A DNA stretch of 64,000 nt from Semisulcospira habei (Eukaryota; Mollusca; Gastropoda; Semisulcospiridae): positions 93,740,650 to 93,804,649 of the forward strand of contig BTPG01000006.1 in the NCBI GenBank assembly GCA_036245525.1, read 5' to 3'. Shown here piece by piece: positions 37,901-51,600 of the stretch. The notes under the pieces were generated by a model, which was given only the letters and a program-made list of their open reading frames with translations, did not search any database and was not told where the DNA came from. Positions within the stretch are counted from its first letter, which is position 1. Every line of letters begins with the position of its first letter. The position numbers and the translations under genes were made by a program.

Positions 37901-40900
37901 TTAATTGTGTTCGTGTTGATATAAAGACCCGGTGTGATATGCTTCAGACCTGTTATTTGTGTTAATGTTAATATAAAGGAACCAGTGAGATGTGCTTAAG
38001 ACCTGTTACTTGTGTTAGTGGATATGCATGTATTGTTTAAACCCAAGTGTACGGCATAAACACAGTACACAAATGCTGGGATCAGCATGTTTGTGTTGAT
38101 CGTCTTGATGGACCTAACAGCTTACCAGCTTCTCAGCAGTGGAGTACTTTCTGACGCTAGTGTTGCTCTAGCAGGAGAGGAACCCGAATTCTAGTAAGTG
38201 ATAACAGTAGAGGCTAGAATGCTGCTTAGATACATCAATTTTTCATCCCACAGAAAAGTGACATGCCCAACAGATTGAGCTTGAAAGTTAGTGCTTTTTT
38301 GTGTCAGTGCATGTTCATTGTGTTGCAAATATGAAATGTAACTGCTCTTGAAGGTGTGCTGGTAGTAAGCAGCATGGGCATGCTTAGTATTAAAAGAAAG
38401 CAAATTTTATCAGCTACAAATTTACACTCATGTTATAATGACATTCTTGAGAAAAAAAACGCATTTTGTGAATGTTCAGTTACTAACACTTTTTAGCCTT
38501 TCCGCTGCAGCGCGCTGGTAAGCGGCTGTCGGCACATACGCATAGTGTAGGGTATTGGAAGAGCACGCCTTTCTAGGACCATGAACAACTCTTCCACTGT
38601 GCCTGAAGAGGCGTGCGCTAATGATTAATTGCCCCCACGCCCGGAAACTGCCACAGATGGCGTATCTTGCACTCAGTGACCCCGATCCGCTCCTAACTAA
38701 AAGTGTGGTTCTGCACAGCCGTGGGCTCGAAACGCTTAGAGTTCAGCCAGGTGAGTACCCAGGATAGATCCCAGCGTGGGATCAGGGAGCGGAGGGCAGG
38801 CCATTGTATTCCGAAGTGGGCCATAAGGTCAGCGAGGTCTTTACACTTGCCGGGGTCCGCTCGGCCCAAGTGACGGTAAGTGTCCGCAAGCATGGCGAGG
38901 TAGCCCCTGATGGTGATCGTGCCAAGTGCTGTTCGGCGAAAAGCCAGAGGAAGAACTCGGCCATTTGGGGGGAAGTCAGATCGGTAGGGGAGAGGTGACG
39001 GTGGTCGCCCCAGGCTCCAAGTACTCTCCATTTTCCCTTGTAGACTCGTAGGGTCGAGGGTCTGCGGCCTGCAGCGATAGTTGCCACTGCCTCACTCGAG
39101 AAACCTCTAGCGGCGAGGGCGTGCCACACAATCTCCAAGCGTGGAGAAGGAGTCGCTCGGGGCACGGATGGTAAAGCACCTGGCGTGGTTGCTTGAGCAT
39201 CGTGCGAGGGGCAATGTCTCGGACAGCATGGGTAGCCGCAGCGGGGGGCCTGTGGCGAGGTTTAGGAGGTCGGTGGTCCAAGACTTGGTTCAACAGAACG
39301 GCGCCGCTAGCAACAGGATCGCGTTGCACCCCTTGAGTTTGAGAAGGACCTTGGGGACCAGGGCGGTGGGTGGGTAGGCATACGCGCAGAGGCCGTCCCA
39401 GGAGATGGAGAGCGCATCGACCGCCCAGGCTATGGGGTCCGGGATGGGCGAGACGAAGAGGGGTAACTGGCGGTTCCACCTCGTCGCGAAGAGGTCGATA
39501 AGCGGGGTCTCCCACGTGGCGCAGATCATCTGAAAGATGTCCGGACGAAGCGCCCATCGGTATGGAGGAGCTGAACGCGCCTCGAGAGGGAGGCCGCAAG
39601 GACATTCAGGTGGCCCGGGATATGTCTCGCTCGGAGAGAGATGCCGCGAACCTCGCACCAACGGAAGAGCCGGTAAGGAAGAATGCAGAAGGAAGGGGAC
39701 ACTACAGTGGAGTTGTCGGAACGACGAGCAGCTCCTGGCGTCCGAGAGTCGTTGCCCACGCGAGTAGGGCTTGCCCACTGCCTGCAGCTCCAACCAGTTG
39801 ATATGCTTGACCGTGAGGTCCGGTGGCCAGCTGCCGGAAGCCATGCGACCGTTGGCAGCAGGTGCGTGCCCCAGCTGAAGCGGCTGGCGTCGACGCAAAG
39901 GGACAACTGGGGGGGGGGGGGGGGGGTGGAGTAAGGAGTGGAACTCCGGTCGCGAGCCAGACAGGGTCTGCCCAGCGGAGGAGGTGCGGAAGGAGCAAGG
40001 GAAGAACCGGAACGGGAGCCTCGATGTCGCCAGTCGAGCGTCACCAGTGAAGAAGCAGATGGAGCTGAAGCGGACGCGAGTAGGGACAGCCAAGGGAAGG
40101 AGATCCGCCGCCGCACTCATCAGGCCCAGGAGCTGTAACCACACTCCGGCGGGGACTGCCCCCTCCTGAGAAACTAGATGTGCCATTTTCGCCAATTTCT
40201 GAAACCGCGGTTCTGGGAGTCGTACCTGGTTGAGGTCGATCAGAAACTCCCAGCTGAAGTGGACGAAGCGGCGGGACGGGGCGAGGTCCGACTCACCCAA
40301 GTTGACTATGAAGCCGAGGCTGTCGACGAGGGCCAGCCATGCGTCTCGGTCCGTCTCCAGGGCGGACGCCGACTGGTCGCACAGGGGCAGACTGTTGTGG
40401 TAATTCGACGCCAGGCTCGATGAAGTCTGCCTGGTCTTGGCGAAGACGCCGTCCATGATGCGGGTAAAAACCCAGGGGTTGAGGTCAAAAGGGGAGAGCG
40501 TGGAACCAGTAGACACGCCATCGAAGGCGAAGCGCCGATAGCGCCTGGAAGCCGGATGCACGGGCACGTGTAGGTAAGCGTCCGACAGATCCAGGCTGAC
40601 GGCACAGTCCATGGTTGAACTGCGGCGCGAAGGGCTCTGGCGGTCTCCATGCGGATAGACGGCGCGGAGATGAACCTGTTCAGTGACGAGAGGTCGATGA
40701 TCGGACGCCACTTGCCTTCACTGGTCCAGGGAGAGGCGACTGTAGAAGGCGGGAGTGTCGTGGCGTGATACTTACCTCTGTGGCGTCCTCCAGCCACAGG
40801 ACGGAGACCTCTCCATGAAGGGAGGCTGAGTCGGTCCAAAGGGGCAGAAGTCCACACGGGGCCGCGCCGCAGCGTTGAAGGCCAGAGGTCCTTGGTCGCG

Positions 40901-42652
40901 TCCGTCACCGCCTGCCAGGTAGGACGGAAGAGGAGCGGATCGCCGAAGGGGCCTGTCGCAGCTGACACTGTAAGTCCTGCGGAAGGTCGGGCAGACAGAA
41001 AGGACAGCATCCCAGGGGGCCAGGGTGCAAAAGCGGCAGAGGCCATGGCATGAAGGGAGCGAAGCAAGCCGCCCGGAGGCGGCGACGACAGCCAAGGCGA
41101 GGGTGTCCCATAATGGCGGCGAGACCGACGAAGTCAGGCCATCTCCACTCGAGAGAAGACAGCTTGCGTGGCCCAGACGAGAAAACCAGCACAGGCATAG
41201 CGGAAGAGGGTCGCTGTCCGAAAGGGATGCAGAGGCGCGAAGTCCACCTGCCTGTAGCTGCTCCAACGGGAGGGCGAAGCGAAGCTCTGCGAGCGCCCGA
41301 CGTACCACGTCCGCTGCGGGATAGTCTACAAAGGGAGTCTACAGCGAGCGAGCGAGCTCGTGGGAGTCCAAACGGCTAAGAAACGCAAAGTAGAATCCCC
41401 CGAGGAAAGGCTGAGGGCGGTCCCATCCACAGACGGCATGGGAGGACGAAGCAGAGGGAGCAAGGCGGCGTGAGTCGCCGCGAGGCAAAGCGAGTCCGGG
41501 GAGAGCATCTGCGAAGGCACGCGCGGGAGCGGCGCATCTGGAGGGGCGAGGTCCACGCGCTGGGAAGAGGCTGAAGCGGGTGAAGACGCTGGGGGTCCGG
41601 GAACGAGGAGCTGCAAGGCTGCTGGCGGGAGTCTGCAGTCCAAGAAGAGACGTGTCGGGAAGGGCTCCTTCGCGCGAGCGGGCGTCCAAGGTCCAGACGG
41701 CTGTGTCCAGTATCAGCCCTGAAAATGGCGAGTAATTTACTCGCCATGGCGAGTGAATTTTTTATTTGGCGAGTAAAAAAAAAACCTCACTCGCCAAATG
41801 CGAGTGCGCTCGTGCGTTTTTCAATCCAACGGCTAACCGCCAGCCGAACATCAGGTACGCCGGCGCGTGACCTGACCGCACCGCGAGTCGCCTACATCAC
41901 TTTGCGGCAGTAGCCGAACACGTCACTCGAACTGTGCGTACCATAACAGTGGTCGGTGACAGTCGTTCTATTTTTAGTGACTAATTGGTTCGTTTAGCAG
42001 CTCGCTCAGTCGCGGCTGCGTTCAGAATCGACCCGACGCCGGCGTCCGTGCGAGTGTAACAGGGCGGGCAAACTGTTAGTTTATGTGTGGTGTCAGCATG
42101 TTATTACAAAGTGCGCGCTACATGTTGAACGCGTTACTTGCTGTGACGTCACCGTACATACTATTATGGGATACGGCATCGTGCGTTTCGCTTTCGATCT
42201 AGAACGAAGTTGTACATGGCGGAGAAAAAGCAAAGGAAGAGCTGGAATGCTTCGGATTCTTTAATCCGGCACCGTCTGATCTTGATAATCGCTAAGAAGA
42301 AAGTTGCACTTCGACATCGCCATCTCCATCGACAAGCGACAGTACCAGAAATGCCGCTCAGTACCCCTGGGCCGTGTGTGGCACCGCCGCTACGACACAG
42401 TTTTCAGAGTCCATGGCTGTGCTGAGTGTATTTCCATGGCTAAAGCTCGACGGCACTCGAATGGCATGCGCAATGTGCACTGAGGAAAACTCAAAAAGCA
42501 AGTCCAGAAATTTGAACAGAAATAAGTTTGTCAGTTTTTTTTTAATCGTGGTCGATCCATCTTCTGGTACACAGTTATTAGGCAAACATTGGAGAAACAC
42601 GTCTCAGTTCTGAGTGGTTAAACGGGTTGAAACTAACTTTGAAGTACATCAG

Positions 42653-42693
<41 letters not shown>

Positions 42694-45600
42694 ACACACA
42701 AACACACACACACAGAGTTTAGACAAGTCACACTTCGGTTGTCAATCTGCTGCGTTCAGCAGAAAACGCTATATTCTCTGTTACAATACATTATCAAACG
42801 ATCATACAAATAAATAAATAGAGATCTTTTTTTCTGTGTGTGAGAGAGCTAGGGAGACAGGCTTTTGCGCGATAGCTCACCAGTTAAAGAATCAGATCAT
42901 GGAAAGGACACACACACACTGTCACAACACATTTAAAGAGGAGAGAGCGAAATGAGATATTTTAATGATTGATTGATTGTACATTGTTTATCGTCCCGAC
43001 AGCAACAAGGCTTTCTCAGGACTTGCCTGCACTGCTTGTGAAAAAAAAAAAGAAACAGAATATTGAATGTATGTCGCCAGCCGGTCCAATACGTTAAATA
43101 AACCTACGCCATGGGGCCTAAATAAAGCTAAGACCATTTTGCAACACACATCCAATATCAAGAGCTACAGGCAGTGCAGACAGTTGGGAGAATTTTAAAA
43201 AGAGAAATACAGGTGAATGGACCAAGGCCAAGGGTAGACAGAAACACATGCCCCAGAAAAAACACACCCTGTCTGTGGGGCTGACCAGGGTGACACTGGG
43301 AACTAAAATGTAGTTAATCCCACCCAAGTCCCCCAGGGCAGACCCGGGTGTGGATAATTTATTTTAAGGAACATACAGATGATGCAGTTTTTCTTAAATA
43401 AATCTGCGGACCCTCTATAATGCTAGTCTGGGGGTCTGTATACCCTCTAAAATTTATACCTGGGGGTCTACAGACCCTTTAACCTGTTGTGCAAACAGAA
43501 GCCCAGCTCTACTTACAAAATATAAATAAATAAAAAATCCCACCACAGTTCACATGGGGATTTTGTCAGTTATTTCTCCACTTGATACTATCAAAAGCCT
43601 GAAGTCAGGACATAAACATTAACTTGGCTGTTCAAATATTTGTTTTCAATGCCTCTGGGCAGAAAACACTCTCTAACATTGGGCATCAAACACTTGTGCA
43701 TTATATTGTTGAGTTGGGGCGCTATTTTCAGTAGTAAAATTTTCAGTTTTGGCTAGTAACATTTTCAGTTTGGCTAGTAAAACTTGCAAGTCACTAGCCA
43801 AAGTCTGGTGGGCAAAATTTTAGACTTTCAGGGCTGAGTATGTGGCGTTCCAGGGGCTGTATCTGTTGTGGGCCGCAAGACGATGCCGAAGGTCCGGCGT
43901 CAGGGTGGCGTGTGGTACTTCCTGCTTGTGAGGCTTTGTTCCGCAAGGCGGGGCGAGCTAGCTCGCTGCGGGCCAGGCTCGAGCGTGCTGGTGCGCAAGG
44001 GGGGAATGCGTCCCCCAACGTCAGGGCTTGGCAGCCGTTGTTTTCCGCAAACTCGCTGCGGACCAGACTCGAGTGAGTTGGTGCGCAAGGGGGGGAATAC
44101 GTCCCCCAACGTCAGGGCGTGGTAGCCGTTTGTTTTCCGCAAAGCGGGGCGAGCGAACTCGCTGCGGACCAGACTCGAGCCAGTGGGTGCGCAAGGGGGG
44201 ATCCTTCGTAAGCCGTTTTCCAACAGCGGTGCGGGTGCGTCTTGGTTAGTCTGGGCCGAGGTATGCGCGAGGCTGCGGGACGGCGTAGGTCGTTCGCCGC
44301 TAACAGCTCCAGGCTGTGACCAAGGCTCCTCTACCCAGGGCGCGCAGACATCACGGGGGCGGCCGGAGGCAGAACTGGAGCAGGGAGGATCACTCGGCCA
44401 CTGAAAGGCACCCCCATGGGTGCAGGAGCGAACTTGCCACTGCAACATATAGGTGAAAACACAGGCGACCGGCCATGGCAGAAAGGCCACGTGATGGGCG
44501 CAACCATTTCCTTAAATCATCTAAGCAACAGACCAGTATCTTAAAGATATCAAGCATAGCGCGGTGCCGAGCCAGGATCTCTGGGGAAAAGGCGCGGCAC
44601 ACTTCCACTGCGGCACTCAGCTTCACCAGGTTCCCCATAAGATCTTCCTACTGCGTATCGCACCCGGTCCTTACGCGTTAAGTCCGTGTGACATACGCTT
44701 GGACGAAGGCACCTATAGAATTCGCTACGACAAACGAAACTGCAAGTGAAGCCGGCGCAAAAGGCGCCAGTCACTGGCAAACACTGGGACCCGGGTCTGA
44801 CGCGATTCAGTCTGCATGCTCTAGGCTTGGACTATAGCGCCTATAAAATTTGCTATGCATAAATGAAACTCCAAGCGAAGCCGCCGACCAGCGCCAAAGT
44901 CGCCAGTTGCTGGCCACACTGAGGCCCGGTGCTGACGGGTTTCAATCTGCGTGAAATACGTTAGGACCATAGCGCCTATAAAATTTGCCAGCAAAAACTA
45001 CAAGAGTGAAGCCGCCGCCTGGCGTCAAGGGCGCCGGTCGCTGGCAAACACTGAGACCTTACCAGGCCCTCCCCGAGAAGGCAGGGAAAGGGAGAACCTG
45101 AAACGAAGCAGGAGGGGGCACCACCGAGGGTTGAGGGGTCGCACACGACGAGTAAGCGAGCCGAGGCAAGGGCGTCGAGTCCGCGACACAGGTCCCAGAT
45201 GTCCGGCCAAGCGCGAACTTGTCCGAGGGTAACTGAGGAAGTAGCACTCAGGAACAACACGGTGCCGAGGCCAGGCAGAGCACGCCGTAACCAGTCTCTA
45301 AGACGAAGAGAACCACCGGTGTAGATCACGCGAAGCAGGGCCCACAAGAAACAACAGTCCAAGGGCCCCGAGGCCCGGCACAACACAGCCAGGAACAAGT
45401 CTCTAAGTTGAAGGCAACAGCCGGCGCAGCACACGAGGAAGGCACAAGTGACAACAGTCCAAGAGCTCCGAGGCCAGGCTACGAGCATACAGCTGGGAAC
45501 CAAGCCTTAAGTCGCAGGTACAACCGGTGCAGAACCATACACAGCCTATAGGGTAAACACTGCAGTAGGCTAACACACGTCTTTACGCTGTAAGCTAAAG

Positions 45601-48600
45601 GAAAAAACTGGCTTGGCTGCTCTGGCAGTATGGGGTGGGAATGGAGGCTACCCGGGGTACTAGGTCACGGCACCCCTAGGTGGCCTCCCCTGGCCCTAAG
45701 GGTACACATCGTAAGTTTTTGGCTAAAATTACGTAAGCTACAGGTTGTTCCATTGTAGTAATGGCATCGGTAATGTTTTTTGAGGAAACAAGATAGATTA
45801 TTCTGGCAATGTTTTGCCATTGTGGTGTTTGCGAGGCTTGGGTGTGTAGTTTTTTTTCCCCTGTGGCTTAGATTGGTTCATCCTGTGAAAGGACTGTGTG
45901 TTTCCTTGAAGACCTTGTGTAAACACATTATGACGTCTCTATGAAATGGCCACGTTCCGTTGGTCTTGCTGCCATGGTAGATTTTTCTAGCATTCCTTTA
46001 ACCGTTCATTTCGTTTGTTTGGAGGGGATTTGGAGGTGTTTTTTGTTTTCTCAAATCTCTTACCGATAGCATGACTAAAAGGAAGGTACGCTTAGCTTAC
46101 CAATTTCAGCCCAAAAATTTGTTGTGTACACCTCACAACCAGGGGGGCGACTCTAGGGGGCCGTTACCGGGATGCCCTGAGTAGCCCCCCTTGCCTCCCT
46201 ATCCGGTCATGTGCGTGGCCGTTTCCCACCAGTCTTTTCGCTTAGCTCACCACGACCGGTTGTGTTCAGCCTGCTTTGCTTCGGTTTGTGTACGGTAGGA
46301 TTACTTGGAGACTTCGAGTGGATTTAACCACTTCATGTGTGCTTACCCTTTGGGGTTTGGTGTGCTTCCTTGGATTTTTGTGAAAAAAAAGGAAAAGAAA
46401 GAAAAGAAGGAGTTGCTTGGTGGGGAGTTTACTTGGTGGTTCCTTGGGAAGGAGACCTACCCAGGTAGCTGCGGCCATGACAAGGTAAAGCTTTGGTGAA
46501 TGTTTCCGCTGGCGGTTGTCGATATAGAAGACCAGGCGGCGGCGTTGACCAGGGATTCTGTTGAGCGACTGGTTGTGAGCGCGGGGCCTCCTGGGTGGCC
46601 CCGCGCCCGCACGATGGGTCCTTGTCTGTTTTTGCTTGTTACAGTACACAAGTGATGACCTGCACCAGGTGTGAGCAGTTCCAATGGCCAACAGACTCCC
46701 ACGATGTGTGCCTGCCCTGCGCGGGCTGCTCCTCTCCGGGTGAACATGTAATACCTGCGCAGCGTGGGTCGGAGAACGCTGGTCGCACCTGTGGGCCTTT
46801 TACACGAGAACGACCAGGGAGCCATTAAGCCCCAACTGCCGTCGCGCCATTGCCGCTGAGGCGTGCCACTTCAGACATCGTGGGCCGGTCATCGCAACCG
46901 GGCCGGTCTGGCACTACTCCCACCCCCCCACCCCCCTTCCCCCCCACCTCCCCCCCCCCTCCCCCACTGCCTCGGACCCTACCGCCTCGTGCTAGGGCAG
47001 TCAGTGGCCGACGGGACAACAGCCGTCAATTACAGGCACCAAGAGCCCTACCCCACCCTTCAGTGGCCGAAATGCCGGCACGCCCATGACGGGACATGGT
47101 CCCTAGGCGCGACCTGGCAGCATGACCTCTATACTCATTCTCCAGGGAGCCTGTTGGCAGTCGGACGGATGCACCACCCCACCAGGTACAGATAACATAG
47201 ACCACGACGGGATATGCATCCCAGGCGGGTCCAGGCAGCGGGGACTCACTTCCCACGCTCAGAGAGACAACAGCGAAGCAGCCATTGTCCGGACAAGTGC
47301 CGTGAATGGGCGCCAAGATCCACAGGCCATCACTCAGAAGGGGGGAAGATCGCTAGCCACCAGCGAAAAGAACTGCCCCGCCTCCATGATTCCGGCGCTT
47401 CATCCATCTGTGCAGACCGACGGGTCGCCGACGAGACACCCCACCTTGTCGTATCCAGTCCTCCGTTACCCCGCCTCTCCGCTCGAGGAGCAACGAAAGG
47501 TGCAACCAGCGGTCCCGGTCGCCGCGCCACTCGGTGAGGAAAGCACCCCGCACTTTTGTGACTCGCAGCACCACCAGAGAGGACCACACAGGGGAGGGCC
47601 GAGTCGCTCAGCATCGTCAGCGGCGGGACCATCCCGGTAGAGATCGCCCGTCTAGCTCTACCATCAGGCATGATCAGGAGTCTCGTCAGCAGTGACCTCA
47701 GACACCGGCAGCATCACGATACTTCAAGCTCCCGCTCCGCCTCTCTGAGGTGTAGGAAGGCCTCAACTCTGCCCTAGTGCCTGCTTTTGACTCGACATCG
47801 TCCCTCCACGACGACTTCCCGAAGCCGATCGATGCATCGATCTTCCTCGCAGGTTTGGCGCCCTCACCCCCAATGTCGGGACCTCGCAGACAGCGGCCAT
47901 TCGTCAGTCTCGGCGGATTCATCCCCGCGTTCCTGCTCTAGCCAGCCCTTCCGGGCTTCGTCTCTTCACGGGAGTAGGCACTCGTCTCCTCCCACGCCTC
48001 CATCTGCAGGCAGGGACCTCCTCGCGTTTCCTCGGTCCGCAGGGAACAACAAGGCCCTTAGCCTCCACCCGGAGGACTCTGTGTCGGCCCTAGGGCTGGC
48101 AGACATCCGCTCAGCATCCCCTAGCGCTCGATCATCCGGTTCGTCATCTGCGGCGGGTGCAGCTCCAAGTTCGCAGACGCTTCGCTTCCTGAACGAGGCC
48201 TCCCGACTCATCGCTCAAGATGGCAACGTAGGCCGTGGTCAGACACCTCGAGGATACCTGGGACCTCTCCTCCTCGGCTCCTCTCCGGGACGTACACTCC
48301 ATGCTTGTGGCGGCGAACGGAGCGGTGTTTCACTCCTCGGTTAACGCCATGGTGGCGGCAGCTAACTGCGACCTGATGCAGCGGGGCACCCTGCTGGGAC
48401 TCTGCTCGTCTCTCCTGGCTTCAGTTAAGACGCAGCTTCGCCAGGCTTCCTTTGGGGATCTCTTCTCTTTGGACCAACCTGGCAGACTGTCAAGGAGACT
48501 TCCAAGGAGCTCTGGCCAGCCTTAACCGTCCCCGCTGCCTCTCGCTTTCAGTCGGCCTGCATAGCCGTGGGTCGCGCCCTGCGGTCTTTCAGACCCCCCG

Positions 48601-51600
48601 TCCTCCCGTCTTCCCAAAGGCTGCGATGCGCTCCGCCTCCCCCCCCCCCCCCCCCCCATCCACCCCTACGCACCCCCCCCCCCCCCCAGCGTGCTCGCGC
48701 ACTTTCCCCCGCAACCACCCCTACGTGGTCCAGAGGCGCCCGGAGACCGGGCCCACGGACTTGTCTCCCGTCCCCCCGGCCGATTCCTGTAGAGTCTCCA
48801 GTCGGCGGGAGGCTAGCCCATCACAGCAACGCATGGCTTCGACTGTTTCAGGATGACCCTTGGATTCTGTCGACCATCTCGGAGGGCCTAAGGATCTCTT
48901 TCCAGTCTCCCCCTCTATTGCGTCACTCCCCCCTGTGGACTCGGGTGCCGGGGGAACAAGGCAAGGCGGAGGCTCTGCGCGACGAGGTGGTCTCTCTGCT
49001 ACGGAAGGAGGCCACGGTAGTAGTCTCACGTCTTGACCTCCTGGCCTTCTACAGCTGTCTCTTCCTCGTCCCCAAGCCCGGCGGCAAGTGGCATCCGGTC
49101 ATCGACCTCTCAGCGCTAAACAAGTACATTTTGGCCCTTCGCTTCCGGATGGAGACGGCCAGAGCTTTGAGGGTTGCGGTGCAGCCCCAGGACTTCGACA
49201 TGAGCCTCGACCTGGCGGATGCCTATCTTCACATTCCTGTTCACCCGGCGTCCCGGCGTTATCTTCGCTTTATCAGAGCTTTGAGGGCCGCGGTGCAGCC
49301 CCAGGACTTCGCCGTGAGCCTCGACCTGGCGGACGCCTGTCTTCACATTCCTGTGCACCCGGCGTCCTGTCGTTATCTTTGCTTTGACTTTGGCGGAGTA
49401 GTGTATCAGTTTCAGGCCCTGCCCTTCGGGCTCAACCTCAGCCCTTAGGTGTTTATCAGGATCATCGACGGCGTCGTCTCCAGGTTCCGACAGATGGCCT
49501 CGAGCCCGACTCCCAACTATCTGGACGATCTGCTCCTCAGGAACCAGTTGGCGACAGCCTTAGCGGAGGACCGGGACACCTTACTGACCCTGCTCCACCA
49601 GCTCGGATTTCTGGTCAACGGAGGCAAGTCCAATCTCACTCCCTCATGCTGGTTCATTCACCTAGGCATGGAGTTCCTGACCAATATCAACCGCGTGCGG
49701 CTCCCAGAAGGACAAATCCAGAAGATAGCGGATCAGGGTCCCCAAGTCTCTCGCATGGAGGCTCTCTCGGCCAGGGTGTGGCTCCAACTGCTGGGTCTCC
49801 TAAGCGCGGCGGCCGACCTCCTGCCTATTGGCAGACTCTACTCTTGCCCGACCCAGCTGCATATACTCCTCCACTGGCGCCCATCTTCCGGTGATCTGAC
49901 GACTCTGGTCCCTGTCTCCCCTTTGGCCAGATCTCATCTTCTGTGGTGGACGGACAAGACCTGGTTGGCGTCGGGGGTTCCGCTCTCCTCCCCAGCACCC
50001 CGGCTCTCCATCTGCACAGACACAAGCCGCTCCAGATGGGGAGCACGCTTACTCCCGGAGTTCGTCACAGCCTTGGGCAGCTGGCCGCAGGACCACGCAG
50101 ACAGGCACAGCAACTGGCTGGAGCTGAAGGCCGTGTGGTTAGCGCTCTCTGCCTGGGAGGATCGCCTCGCTCTACAAGAGATCCTGGTGCTGTCGGACAA
50201 CTCGAAGGTTGTGGCCTACATTCAGAACCAGGGCGGGACACACTCTCCCTCTCTCTGCATCCTCCAGTACCAGGTCCTTCTGGGGTGCAGAGATTGCGGT
50301 ATCTCGCTTCGGTGGATGGCGGGGCCTTGTTGCTGAGTGTACATGTACTTGAGGGGGCGTTCTGCCAAAGGTTCCTGGGTGGAATACATAGGGGGCGGCA
50401 CCCTCCTCCTAGTCGCTATTCTTCCTATTAGTCATGCCATCGGTAAGAGTTTTGAGAAAACAAATGGATTTTTCTCTAAAATGTATTTTTTCGAAAAATA
50501 CTTACCGATGGCATGACTCAGAGGTCCCTCCCTCCTGCCCCGCTTGCCGCTGTTGAGCTAAGGCAAAGACTGGCGGGAAATGGCCAGGCACTTGACCAGA
50601 TAGGGAGGCAAGGGGGCTACTCAGGGCGTCCTGGTAACGGCCCCCCAAAGTCACCCCCCTGGTTGTGAGGTGTACACAACAAATTTTTGGGCTGAAATTG
50701 GTAAGCTAAGCGTACCTTCTTGTTAGCCATGCCATCGGTAAGTATTTTTCGAAAAAATACATTTTAGAGAAAAATCCATTTTTTCCCCCCTGTGGTTTAG
50801 TTTGGTTTGTCAAGTTAAATAACTGTGTGTCTTTTGTAAGACAGCTGTCACAACACACCAAAGTCCGGATTTTCAACTCCAATGTAAAAGCAGTTCTCCT
50901 ATATGGAGCAGAGACATGGAGATTGACAAAAACCACAGTCAACAGAGTACAGACCTTCATGAACAGTTGCCTTAGAAAAATTTTGAAAATCCACTGGCCA
51001 GAGAAGATCAGCAACGTCAGACTCTGGGAGAGAACAGAGCAGATAACAGCAGAGAATGAAATTGGGCGAAGAAGATGGGGATGGATCGGTCACAGTCTGA
51101 GAAAGCCAGATTCCAGTATCACTAGGCAGGCATTGTCATGGAACCCCCAGGGAAAGAGGAAAAGAGGTAGGCCGAGAAACTCCTGGCGTCGAGACCTCCA
51201 AGCAGACATCAAGAGACTGGGAACCACCTGGAGTAGAATCGAAGGAGAAGCACAGGACAGGAGTTGCTGGAGGTCTCTCATCGACGGCCTATACCCGGGT
51301 AGGGGTGACAGGCGTAAGTAAGTAAGTAAGTTTTGTAAGACAGTCTGATAACACATTTAAAGAAGAGAGAGAGATCAAAATTAGTTTTATTTTAACATAC
51401 AGACCCTTTCTGCCTCCACATCCCCCGCACCAAACTCAGCACTTTCGGCCCCTGCTCCTTCTCCGTCTACGGTCCATCCACCTGGAACACTCTCCCACTC
51501 TCTCTCCGTCAGAAACACTCTCTCTCCTCCTTCCAGTCCCCCCTCAAAACTCACCTCTTTCAACAGTTCTAGCGCTATAACATCACCACACTCCCCACCC

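Larger units (their letters stand above)
41714..43836 (+). mobile_element. hAT-like DNA transposon inserted in D3 (5-bp TSD)
   Basis: TIRs CAGCCCTGAAA and TTTCAGGGCTG, flanked by AGTAT at 41709-41713 and 43837-43841. Both subterminal regions carry GGCGAGTAA/ACTCGCCA or CTAGTAA/CACTAGCC motifs. A 5-bp duplication fits the hAT5 group (inference). A broken transposase start lies at 42216-42613. Inside is a SINE-like repeat (42966-43359) and a (CA)n at 42656-42714. Confidence 0.75.
35846..45789 (-). mobile_element. DIRS-like retrotransposon D3, reverse orientation (JMJD6 intron 5)
   Basis: Inverted repeats 35846-36075 and 45586-45789 (CACCTAGGGGTGCCGTGACC / GGTCACGGCACCCCTAGGTG), internal complementary region 36108-36200. 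Minus-strand order: ORF1 region, RT/RNase H, tyrosine recombinase, complementary region, which is the canonical DIRS order. Its 9.9 kb is inflated by a 2.1-kb hAT-like transposon in ORF1, a ~1.7-kb insertion in the recombinase and three minisatellites. Confidence 0.87.
46046..50779 (+). mobile_element. DIRS-like retrotransposon D4, lacking the recombinase (JMJD6 intron 5)
   Basis: Inverted repeats 46046-46255 and 50553-50779 (CCAGGGGGGCGACTCTAGGG / complement) and internal complementary region 50431-50518. Plus-strand order: ORF1 with a CxxC motif, RT/RNase H, then directly the complementary region; the tyrosine recombinase is missing. RT frame largely open with one stop at 49447. Confidence 0.86.

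Noticed and set aside
19600..50779. The large inverted-repeat elements as Polintons or LTR retrotransposons
   Set aside because: Ends are inverted rather than direct, an internal complementary region is present, and the recombinase is of HxxR...Y type; no polymerase B, capsid or DDE integrase motifs were seen.
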